A stretch of DNA of 64,000 bases, taken from Acridotheres tristis. Lineage: Eukaryota; Chordata; Aves; Passeriformes; Sturnidae. The position numbers were made by a program, and so were the translations under genes. Below, one piece after another: positions 46,601 through 56,711 of this stretch. The stretch is from positions 11,822,479 to 11,886,478 of the forward strand of contig CM072899.1 in assembly GCA_037013685.1 (NCBI GenBank). The letters run 5' to 3'. Each line of letters starts with the position of its first letter. Position 1 is the first letter of the stretch. The notes beneath the pieces were generated by a model. The model worked only from the letters and a program-made list of their open reading frames with translations. It did no database searches and was not told the DNA's origin.

Positions 46601-49600
46601 AACAAAAGACCTGAAGAGCCCTAAGGGATTAAAACAGCTCCTCAAAACCACATCCTTAAGAGTTTTACAGAAACCACTTACAGGATCACTTAACCAGAAT
46701 GCAAGTTACCAAGAAGCTAATGAAGAGACACATCTCTCTGTAAACTTAACAGGCTCCCCCAGCAGCTCAGTCTCCCACAAGAGGCTCAGATCTTGAACAG
46801 CAACTTGTGCCAAAGTTGTACTTACCACTCTCCCTGAGCACAAAACATCATATCATCTATGGACAGAGGGTCAGAAACAAAATGGAAACCAAAGAGGCCG
46901 GTGTCAGAGTAGGAGGTGTTGAATGGCTCGAAACTGTGGCAGAGATTATGCTCCACAGCAAGCGCAGCCAGCCTGCTAGACTGATTCTGTAAATAAGGAG
47001 ATGCTGTCAGCCATTTCACTTTCAGATCCCCCACAGCTCAAATTCTTTCCCACTGAGCTGTTTTCACAAAGACCACAGACAAGACAGAACACTTTGCTGA
47101 AGGAGAGCTTAATTTAGAGCCTTCATGTGGTCAACAGATGAGAATCACTGCTGGAAAAGCCACAGACAATGGCCTAGGAGTCCATCCAGCAGAACCATTT
47201 CCTTTCCCAGCTGCAGATGAAAAGCTGGTATGCACACCAACGTAGGAGTGGGAAAAAAATGGGAAGGACAAGGTCTCCCAGCAGCAGGGGTTAGTATTAA
47301 TATACAGCCAGACAGATTGCAGATGATAATGGATGCAATACTATGGTTTTAAACAAGTTCCATTTGCTCTGCAGGGGTAAGACAAGCTTGCATCATGAGA
47401 CTGTTGAGTATTCAATCCCGCTTCCATCACCACCCCCACTGAGTGGTTAGTTGTGAGAGTGGGGAATAAGCTGCTGAGAATTCACCAGCTACACCTCTTC
47501 CACAGAAGGTTCCGTTCATTTGCCAGCATCACCTCTCAAGAACTGTCCTGGATTAGCCTCGATTACACTTCTACTCTACTTTCCAGGCTCCTAATCCCTT
47601 CACAGCCTCTCCTAAAGCACATCCACCTAGGGTCTCTGTAACACTTCACATGAAAAGGCTCCAGGTTCCCCCTGCTGCACTCCCCAGACTCTTACCTTCC
47701 CACCTCCAAAAGTGCGGTCATAGCGCCCTATGATGGCATTAGCCACATTGAGGACCACGTTGTCTGGATCAGCCCATCCTGGCCCCTCCACAGCAAGAGC
47801 AATATGGGCAAGGGGCAGAGCATCATCTCTGGCACGGATCTGGAAAATCATCAAGGAGTGGGGGAGAACTGCATGAACACTGTGATCTGTCTGCAGCCTG
47901 CTGCAACGCCAGGCTGACAAACCGGGGCACTTGATGTTATACCAGTGAAATTAAAGAATCCCAGGCAAAACTGAGCACAAACCAGCTGTTCTGATGTGAG
48001 TTTTGCATATCACATGAGCAACAGCCTCACACTCCTAATGGATTTGGGTCTTATCTAAAATCCAACACGTGGCACTAAGCCCCAAGAACAGAACATGGGA
48101 GCACTACCAAGATGGTGCATCATCAGCTTCTCTGAGACACATGAACAGACTTTTCCAGTGAGAAACAGCTGTAATTGGTTTTACATTCATTCCACAGTTT
48201 GGAAACAGCTGCTTGTTTTGATGGGGACCAAAACTTTACCTCACTCCCTGTGAAGCGACAGCGTGGGAGGGCAGGCACAGAATCTCCCTTGTATGCAAAA
48301 GGCGCCCCAGTGAAGTGCTGCTTAGCTGCATCCACCAGTTCTCTGTGGGAAATACCTGGCAATGAAAAGAGAGAGATCTCAGTCTTAAAACAGACTAATT
48401 TAACAAAATTATCACATTAGTGATGTGAGACAAGTCCAATCACATGCTTAAAAATACGGAGGCTTCCCAGGATCTAGAACTTACCACCAGCAGCTGCCAG
48501 GACCATACGAGGTGCTTTGAAATGATTATCAACATATGTAGCCAAATCTGCTCGAGTCAGCTTCCTGGAAAGAACATAAAGACCTGGAACATCAGCATCT
48601 CCAACTCTAGAGGAACGAGAGGCTTAGGAGAAGCAAGTTCACAGTGCATACAGCAGTGATTGTCTCTGTTGTGGGGTAACAATGCTTTTTTGGAAGCAAG
48701 ACTGCACTGTGTACTGTGTTTGCCCTGTGCTCTAATTCTAGAACACAAAGAACGCGAACCAGGCAAGATGGAGAGGTAGAATTCAATACAGACTGGAGAG
48801 TACTGAACCCAGTCACTGAGCTAACAAAGGGCCACTGCTTTAGTGAGCACCCCTAGCTCTCCGATTTTTCTAAAAATCTGAGAAGTATGGGAGAAGGTTC
48901 AGCCTGTTCCTTCCAATCTCAGGAAGGGCTTGCATGAGATGGTTCTAAGGAATGAATGCAGCATTACACTTTCACCAGTGCCAATGGAGAAAACATAGTC
49001 AGGGGACAAGGAGAAGCCCATTGTCTCAGATCACCTCCATGTACACACTGTGCAGTCATGCACCCTGCAGACTGCACCTCCAGGTTGTGCACCACATCCA
49101 GCCTGTTGCTCACTTGATGTTCTCTGTGGTCCCTTCAACAGTGTGGGCCAGCGCAGTCCCCTGGTAAGCAGTGGCATGAAGGTAATCGAAGGTGACATCT
49201 GTCAGGTTGCTGTCCGTCTCCTTCAACTCCTGAAGGATGATGCCACGCTCCTTCTCAATCTGAGAATCCTCCAGTGCACAGTTCTGCACAAGGTCACTCA
49301 GAAGCTCTACAACTGCAACACAATTCCTACATTAGCATCTCACTGCCTGACTGCTACCCAGTGCAGCTGAAAGGAGACACACAGTGAGAAAAAACCGTGT
49401 TGGGGGAGGGCACGTGACACAACAGAGCTGAATGCTACCCATTCCCAAAGCATCTGAGAGGAACAAACAACACTGATTTAGCAAGAAGTCTCCAGATCAG
49501 CTTGCCAAGCACCCCTGCCAGCAGAATGCAAGCAACATCTGCAGAAGGTGAAGTACGGCAGAGGCAGGTACTCTTCCAGACACACTGAATCCTTACAGAG

Positions 49601-52352
49601 AGTTTGTGACGCCTACAGCACAGCCCATCTCCACAGTAAAGCCCCTACTCAAATCACTGCCTCTCTCCAAAACCAATCCAGTGTAGGCAGCAAGCAGCAG
49701 TACAGAGCACAAGGAGCACCTGCAAGAGCTGCACTGAGGACTCCTCACAGCAGCTGTCACTGACCTCAGTTGCTAAGCTCCATAAAACAACTACAAACCA
49801 GTGAATCCCTCTCATCATCCCTTTTGGATGGGAAGTCCCATCCAGACTTCCTGACAATGCAATGCAGCCTGACATAACTAGAACTCTTGGTTTAGGGACA
49901 CATGAACATAGAGCCTTGAAGCACCACATCACAGCACTGCTCTCTTCAACTACAAACCAGAACCTCCAATTTACTGCTCAGTTTCAACTTCAGGCTCTGG
50001 TCTGATGGTAGAAAAGATGCTTGGGGAGGTGAGAAACAGAAGCACATGCACTTACTTAAGCTCCCAATCAGACTTTGCCCCTGGCCATCCTACCTTTGGG
50101 CATGTCCTTGGAGAAGGCTTTTATGTAGAAGGCAGTCTGCTCACGGGAGGTGTACCCGTTCAGGTGAGCACCCAGACTCTCCACTTCCTTCTCAAATGCC
50201 GAGCCAGGACGCTTCTTTGTGCCCTAAAGGAAACCAGATAAATTCAATTATTAAATGAACAAACTTCCCTTTAGGTCAGAATTAAAGCAATGAAAGTAAC
50301 AATAAAGACCTTAAGAAATAAAAACTGTCATGTGATTCATAAAAGCCAAGGGAAGATGCACAAGGCAGGAGATCTAATACTTGGCTTATTTTCTCTAGAT
50401 AAAGGATGGCAGAGGTGTATTTTGAAAAACCAACACAAACTTTCAATAAAGCTTGTATTTATTAAAACACAATAAAGCCGCCCAAAAAAATAAAGGCTGT
50501 CATCACCACTAACCAACACAAACTCAGCAGAGAAGGAGACAACCTATGCTGAGACAACAGTATTTGAACAGCACATCCTTGGAAATAAACCAAGAACAAG
50601 CCGGTTTCTATCTATCCAAGCAGTGATATACAGAAGACAACAAATAGAAGCAGAAGACTATTTCTACTACAGGGCCCATCTCTTAAGGAACTAGCCAGAT
50701 GCTGTAGTTGCCTATGAAGGCACAGGCTGAACTTGAGTCAGCAAGTCCCAGGTTTAGATGTTTTCTGCCCTGTTCAGTAGCACCTGCATAATTTGAAAAG
50801 CAAGTATTGTAGCCTCTGAACTGTGCTACACCAGTAAGAAAAGTAAAGAACAACAAATGGCTACAGGAAAGGCTGCTATGAACCTTCTGTGCTAATTTGA
50901 AGAAACATGCTTCAAAACACAGTGCTCTATGTGTGTTACACTTGTTAATTACAATACTTTTTCCTTTAAGAGGAAAAATCAGCAAATAGTAAATAACAGT
51001 TATTTTTAATTCATTCACGCTTGCAAGTTGCTGCACATTCAACCAATGAGCACCACATGGGCTAGATGCCTTTTTAGACTAATTTTCATACTGTGTGCAA
51101 AGACTACAGTACTCAGATGACCTTGATTTACACCTTCTTTCAACAATGACAGGCTCTGGAAACAAGAGAACAATGTATGGACAGAATACTCAAGGCAGCT
51201 CTGTGCAGATCTAGCACACATCCTTACCTTAAAGGCCAAGTGTTCCACAAAGAAACCAGCCCCGTTGGTCTTTGCATCCTCATAGCGGCTCCCAGCCTCA
51301 ATCCACACACCCACCTGGCAGCAAAATCCAGCGAGTACCAACATTAGAGAGGAAAACAATCAGCATCCTAATAATACAAACACAACAGCAGAGACAAGAA
51401 GTCTTGTCCACAGACATCACACTAGAAGAACCAAAATAAGAACAAACTAGCAACTGTTTCCCGCACATATTTTGACTTTTTCTTTCTCAGCTTCACTCTG
51501 GCTTTGCCAGAGAGATAACTTTTACTGATCACTTACTGCTCATACAAATTTGTAGCACACGAAAACTTGTCTAAAGACAGTACAACACCAGTCTAGGCCT
51601 CCTGCTGCTATATTAATCCCACCTGTTCACAAAGAGAAGCAGTGGGGTCTCTGTCAAAAGCACTGGTTCAGACAGGGGTCTGTCCCTTTTGAACAGCTGT
51701 AGGCTAGGCAAGGCTGATTGTTTCAAATAAGCCTCTGACTTATGTTAAACTTACCGTGCAGGTTGGTTGACTGGACTCCTCTGAGGCTACCCGGAGGCCG
51801 TTCTCCAGGGTGGTGACCTGGGTCTCAGGGATATTCTGGAGTGTCTGAGCATAACTGGCAGCACCTCGCTTCCTTGTCAAATTCAATAAAGCTGCCTGTA
51901 AAAATAAAGGCTGTCATCACTACTAAAAGGCTGTTCCCCTCAGCAGCGCCGGGAACGCAGGGGGTTGAAGAGGTGGGAAACCCCAGGGAAAAGCCGCACG
52001 AACCGGTCACACCACAAAACACCGGAGCAGAGAGCGGCTGGGCGGCAAGCCCCGCATTGGGTGACAGTGACAGCCGCCGCTGTGCCCCGTCCGCCTGGCC
52101 CCGCTCCGGGGCCCGGGGGCTCCCACAGCCACCGCCGCCCGGCCCGCACCGCCCGCCGCGTCCCCATGACCTTCCCGGCCGGAGTATAGGCGGGGCCCGT
52201 CAGCCATTCCACACTGCGCGGTCGCCCGCGGCCCGGCCGGGCTTCCCCCCGCGCTGTCCCCGCGGGGCGCAGTGACTCACGGAGGGACGCGGGCCCCACA
52301 GCAGCGCCCGCCCAGCCGCACTGCCCGCCCGGCACACTGAGCGCGCCGCCAT
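43678..52352 (-). CDS. UQCRC1: Cytochrome b-c1 complex subunit 1, mitochondrial (complex III core protein I)
   Basis: Core subunit of ubiquinol-cytochrome c reductase on the matrix side of the inner mitochondrial membrane, related to the mitochondrial processing peptidase. Thirteen exons: 52281-52352, 51755-51895, 51228-51314, 50094-50223, 49114-49312, 48485-48564, 48240-48355, 47696-47839, 46826-46986, 45719-45804, 45178-45266, 44551-44626, 43678-43742. They sum to 1,446 nt, 481 aa (human 480). The N-terminus [20 protein letters not shown] is a basic mitochondrial presequence. Family landmarks are [18 protein letters not shown], the M16 motif region [49 protein letters not shown] and the C-terminal [12 protein letters not shown]. 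The zinc-binding HxxEH of active M16 peptidases is FFVEH here, with the first His replaced by Phe, so the site is presumably inactive, as in other vertebrate core I proteins. All splice borders are GT/AG and all phases join. Confidence 0.98.
50428..50524. repeat. 69-bp insertion flanked by 14-bp direct repeats in UQCRC1 intron 3
   Basis: AACCAACACAAACT occurs at 50428-50441 and again at 50511-50524, flanking 69 bases (50442-50510). Within this, 50470-50512 (overlapping the right repeat by two bases) matches 51884-51926, the exon-2 splice acceptor region of the same gene, at 38 of 43 positions. The acceptor AG is lost in the inserted copy. The 14-bp repeats look like a target-site duplication. 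The segment has no poly(A) tail, so ordinary LINE-driven retroposition is not obvious. Confidence 0.7.
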
Positions 52353-52510
52353 CTTGTTCTTCCGCAGACCGAGCCGCAGAGCGCCGGGGGCGCGACTGCG
52401 CATGCGTGGGGGCGGGGCCGGCGCGGCAGCCACAAGCGCTCGCAGACAGGGCGGGCAGGCGGCCGCGCCCCCTGGTGGCGGGAGGGCGCGGCGGCGGGGG
52501 CAGGTACGGG
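52345..52510 (-). promoter_or_regulatory. UQCRC1: UQCRC1 core promoter with NRF-1-, GC-box- and YY1-type motifs
   Basis: A TATA-less CpG island extends from about 52.03 to 52.5 kb across exon 1. A consensus NRF-1-type palindrome TGCGCATGCG lies at 52397-52406, about 45 bp upstream of the ATG. A GC box GGGGGCGGGGCC is adjacent at 52408-52419. The minus strand around the start codon reads AAGATGGCGGC (52355-52345), a YY1 consensus overlapping the ATG. NRF-1 plus Sp1 plus YY1 is the standard arrangement for nuclear genes of respiratory-chain subunits. Motifs are read directly; use is inferred. Confidence 0.75.
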
Positions 52511-52514
52511 ACAG

Positions 52515-52995
52515 CCCGGGATGGGAGTACCGGGAATGGGAGTACCGGGGGATGGGGATCCCGGGGGATGGGGATCCTGGAAATTGGGGTCCCGGGAGAT
52601 GGGGATCCCGGGGATGAGGATCCCGGGGGATGGGGGTCCTGGAAATGGGGATCCTGGGGAATGGGAGTCTCGGACGATGGGGGTCCTGGGGGATGGAGTC
52701 CTGGAAATGGGGGTCCCAGGGAATGGGGGTCCCGGGGGATGGGGGTCCCAGGGAATGGGAGTCCTGGAAATGGGGGTCCCGGGGAATGGAGGTCCCGGGG
52801 AATGGGAATCCTGGAAATGGGGATCCCGGGCATTGGGGATCCCGGGAAATGGGGTTCCCAGGGGATGGGGATCCTGGAAATGGGGATCCTGAAAAATGGC
52901 GGAGACAGGTCCTGGGGAATGCGGGTCCCGTGGAATGAGCATTCCGGGAATAGAGATCCAAGAGAATGGATATCCTGAAATGGGCATCCTGGGCA
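52515..52995. repeat. G-rich minisatellite, about 16-17 bp unit, directly upstream of UQCRC1
   Basis: Nearly thirty degenerate copies of a unit close to GGGGATGGGGATCCCG, with variants GGAAATGGGGATCCTG and GGGAATGGGGGTCCC. The plus strand is G-rich with repeated runs of three to five G. Stop codons are rare, so long frames stay open on both strands, including a Pro/Gly-rich one that superficially resembles collagen. The array starts about 160 bp upstream of the UQCRC1 start codon and 5' of its NRF-1-like motif. Confidence 0.95.
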
Positions 52996-54982
52996 TTCTC
53001 AGAGGGGGGGAATGACAGCACAAGAGAGTACAATCTTTTTCGATTCTTATGCAGCACTGAAACCAGCAATAGGGCTAACATCTTAAAATCAAAATTAACA
53101 CATGTCCTCCAAGGGGTAATTCTTGCAAAGGACAAAGACTTCCTTTTGTGTTCAAAGGCCTGGAATATTTAGCTTTGGAAAATGAACTCATTTACAAATG
53201 TAACTGCAGGAGGGAACCACCATTATTATAATTACCAGTATAACCTTTGGTGGGGATCCATCCTTGTGATGCACATTTCAGTTTCGTTTTATAAGAAAAG
53301 AGGCATTGTCGAGTGGCTTTGGTGAAAAGCATCCTACATGTGCTCGGAATAGAATTGAGATCCAAAAGAGCAAGTATTTCAGGAAAGCCTGAGATATTGC
53401 CTGCGATATTGCCTTCTAAGAGGTTCACTTAAGTACTCAATGCTCCATCCAGATACTGGCAGATTAGTCAGAGGAGAAAATCAATCTTTTTTAATGGTCC
53501 TTTGGGAAGACAGGGCTTGCAGGGAATTTGGTACTTCCTGGTCTATTGTTTGCATTCCAAGAAAGAGTATTAAATACTGAAACAACCTTTGAAAGGTAAA
53601 GTGATTGTGAATGTGAAAGTCCAGTGCATGGCAGTCTCAGAAAGGAACCCATCAACGCCCTTTAAATCCCAACACACAAGCTGTGAGCTGTGTGTATGCC
53701 ACTTTTTACCAAAACATAGCAAAAAGCAGACCACAAAAAGAGGCCATTAGGTAAGATACAGTATGAAGCAGTGTGTAAGAGGAAAGCAGCTGAGAGCATA
53801 AACCCTGGTAAGTGGTATGAGAAATGTCAGTATTCTTATTGATATTAGCAAAAATTTGCAGTGAGTCTATGAAAATTACAAACTAGGCAAAAGGAAATGG
53901 GACTGATGACTACTCTGGCATAGTGTTCCTAACAGGGATTTTCAAAATATAAAGATTGTATCATCCTTTAATCTGAAGGAAGGCATTAAAATGACGGTAA
54001 GGAAACGGCATCAAATGTTAGAAGGACTCTGGGCAGCATACTAAGAGACAGAAATGTCACTGATACACTGAGAAAACTGACACCAATGCAGCAGCATTGT
54101 ACTAAACCCCAGAAACGTCCACTGCTTCACTGTGGCTTTTCATTAATATGCACATAGCAGCTCTGCAATATTTCTACTGATCATCTTCTTGGCAAACCAC
54201 TAGTTTCTTCAGTGCCAAGATTTCAGGTAGATGATCTTAGAGATACAAATCGATACCCTTCGAGTGAAACATATTGTGGAGAGAAAATCCTACCTGAGAT
54301 GTTCAGTCATTCCATTTTCTAGACAGGCTAAATAAAAAGAAAAGCAAGCTATAGGCTTGTGTACTTGCTATTACAAAACACCTGCTGGGACCTGAAAATA
54401 AACTAGCAGAAATTCAGCATAAATGAGACTTGAGGCAAACAACTCTTCGAAGAGAAGTATGGTGTGATAAATAAAAACAACACATTTCCAGGCTATCAAG
54501 ATACTTCAGATGTAAGGAATTTTTGTTAAGAATTGAGGAACACAGAAAGACCTGTCACTTTTTTGCAGAATGCCATATAAACTGCTACCCTTACTTCACC
54601 AACAGTCCAAGTTACATGATCTGCAGATACTGACCATGTGCACTTCTGGTTGATACAAACCCTCATTGCCTAAGTAAGGAATGACTCAGCAAGCTGTTCA
54701 CAAAGATTAACTTAGCATTACTGTGGCTGATTACATGCTCTGACCCTTTTTTGCCTTCAGCTATGCATTCTGTACTCTCCTACCCTCACACACCTTTCCT
54801 ACTCAGATCCTTGTTCCTGTTCGTTAAATTTTTGTATCATTTTTGATGTAACTTTAAATATGCCTTTGAAGTATTAAGTTCATTGCTGGTTAAGACAATC
54901 CAAAATTATAACATACAAAAATTCCCTGGTCTTCAAGATTTATTTTGTTCACTTCTGAATCTCCCAATTTCTATATAAGTAG

Positions 54983-54984
<2 letters not shown>

Positions 54985-55028
<44 letters not shown>
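54985..55028. repeat. (ATT)n trinucleotide microsatellite
   Basis: About 14 perfect ATT units in the AT-rich gap between UQCRC1 and SLC26A6. Confidence 0.97.
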
Positions 55029-55029
<1 letters not shown>

Positions 55030-55890
55030 TCACTAACACAATACTGAGCCATTAACTAAGCTTTTGCCATTTAACAGTAAAGTTACTAGTGTTTTTAACA
55101 AATCATCTACTTTCTAAGTGCCATGCTCAGTATGAATTATTGGACATTTTACATGACTAAATTATGCATGATAATTATATGCAATACCAGTGTGTTCCTA
55201 ATAGCCAGAGATAAAGACTCTGTGACAACCAATAAACTCACTTAACTAATGTATGAGTAAATTAATCACAAAAATTAGCATGTGAAATAAATATGTAAGA
55301 AAAGAGCACAAAATATCTGAAATATTAAAGTGCATAAAGGTAAAGGAACTAATGCATTTAAAAATCTTACCTTTCTAGTTTTACAGGGAACAGCATAAAT
55401 ACCATTGGTGCTATTTATTTAAAGCTTCCTTCCATTTCTCATTACTCTGGCAGCTGGACTCTGCCTCTTTAGCAGCATCTGAAAGGTATGTATCTATGTC
55501 CTCATCTTCACCATAATTGCCCAGTATTTCCAGGGACTCTAGAGGAGATCTGTCACAACCACCAAGTTTCCAGTTAGAGCTGCAGAAAGCAATTTAATGC
55601 CTGTTTCAGCCCTGCTTACTCTCCAAAAAAACCTAACACTAAAAAGAACCATCATTCTTACAATATACCCAAGTGCAAAAAGCTGACACAGGCAGACATT
55701 TAAGCTTCTGTTAGCTGCAAAGAAGGAATTTAGTTGTCTTGGTTTTAAGACAAATTTCAGGAGGAAACACCCTGGAATGAGTGTTTTGAGTGTTTCCTCT
55801 AAAGAGAAAGGGCTTCAATAACTCCTTTTTCTTCTGCCAATGAGAGAAATGGATACCAGGGGGTGAAAGTGAAAAAAAATCCTGTTTAGT

Positions 55891-55934
55891 AAAAAAAGAA
55901 AAAAAAAAAAAGAAGAAAAAAAAAGAAAAAAAAA
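55891..55934 (+). repeat. A-rich tract, possible tail of a retroposed element
   Basis: Roughly 44 bases of A broken by single G residues. The preceding 180 bases (about 55710-55890) differ in composition from their surroundings and could belong to a retroelement ending here. No family was recognised and no target-site duplication was seen. Confidence 0.5.
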
Positions 55935-56377
55935 GGTGCCTGCAAGGCACAGAAACAGAAAAAAAAATTGTACATATTGAAATTGTGGAACCAACCTTAT
56001 CCAAGCCCCCCATAACCCAGTATCATCCTTCTCTTGGCTGCACCTCCCCCTTTGGTGTAGCTGTGATTGCAGCCAGCAGGAGCACTGGGGACTCCCCAGT
56101 CGGGCAGCGTGGGTGCTGTGACTCTTCTGAGAATGGGGATCCCTGCCCTATTCCTCCCTTGGCCACAGCCCCACACCCCAGAGCAGGTCATGGGGAGAAG
56201 AGGCAGAAAGGAGCCAGAGAGAGGGTGCTGGGGAAGCCTCACGGGGGAAAATGAACCAGAGTCCTCCTGTAGGGAGCCTGTTCCCAGCAGTGCCGGGGTG
56301 CAGCCGCATGGTCTGGCCCAAAAGTACCATTATTGAGGAAAGGGCATTGAAACCAACCCTGAGAAACACCACATAGC

Positions 56378-56383
56378 TTTATT
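56378..56383 (-). terminator. SLC26A6: SLC26A6 polyadenylation signal AATAAA
   Basis: Canonical AATAAA on the minus strand about 330 bases after the SLC26A6 stop codon, implying a 3' UTR of roughly 350 nt ending near 56360. Confidence 0.8.
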
Positions 56384-56711
56384 CATGATGCCAGCTCACT
56401 GCTGGGAGCAGGAACCCTTTGGCCTCTCCACCGCCCCCAAAACACATCCTGGCCTGGTGGGGCAGGCCGGTGCTGGGGCAATGTGGAGGCACCAGGTGGC
56501 TCCTTGGCATGACAGCCATCAGCAGCTGTGTCCAGCAGCAGCCCCATCACAGCAAGGCTCATGGACAGGGCAGGGCCCCAGCACTCAGAGTCCAGAGGAG
56601 CTGGTGGGGATCGAGGCATCTGAGCCTCAGGGTAGGTGAGTTGGTGTCATCAGGGTGGCAAAACCGTCCTTGCCTGCCTGGCTCCTGGGGAGATGTCTTC
56701 CTCTTGAGGGG

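Larger units (their letters stand above)
53000..56370. other. UQCRC1-SLC26A6 intergenic region, AT-rich
   Basis: AT-rich sequence with frequent stop codons in all frames, including the (ATT)n array and the A-rich tract. TMEM89, present at this position in mammals, was not found. No RNA gene was recognised. Confidence 0.65.

Noticed and set aside
50442..50510. C/D-box snoRNA in UQCRC1 intron 3, suggested by a GTGATGA on the minus strand
   Set aside because: No D box or terminal stem at the right distance could be found.
52515..52995. CRISPR-like array
   Set aside because: Units are contiguous without unique spacers and the context is a vertebrate promoter; it is a minisatellite.
52200..53135. 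311-codon Pro-rich, collagen-like open frame on the minus strand
   Set aside because: It runs through the UQCRC1 promoter and the minisatellite. Periodicity comes from the 16-17 bp repeat, whose variants remain open in several frames on both strands.
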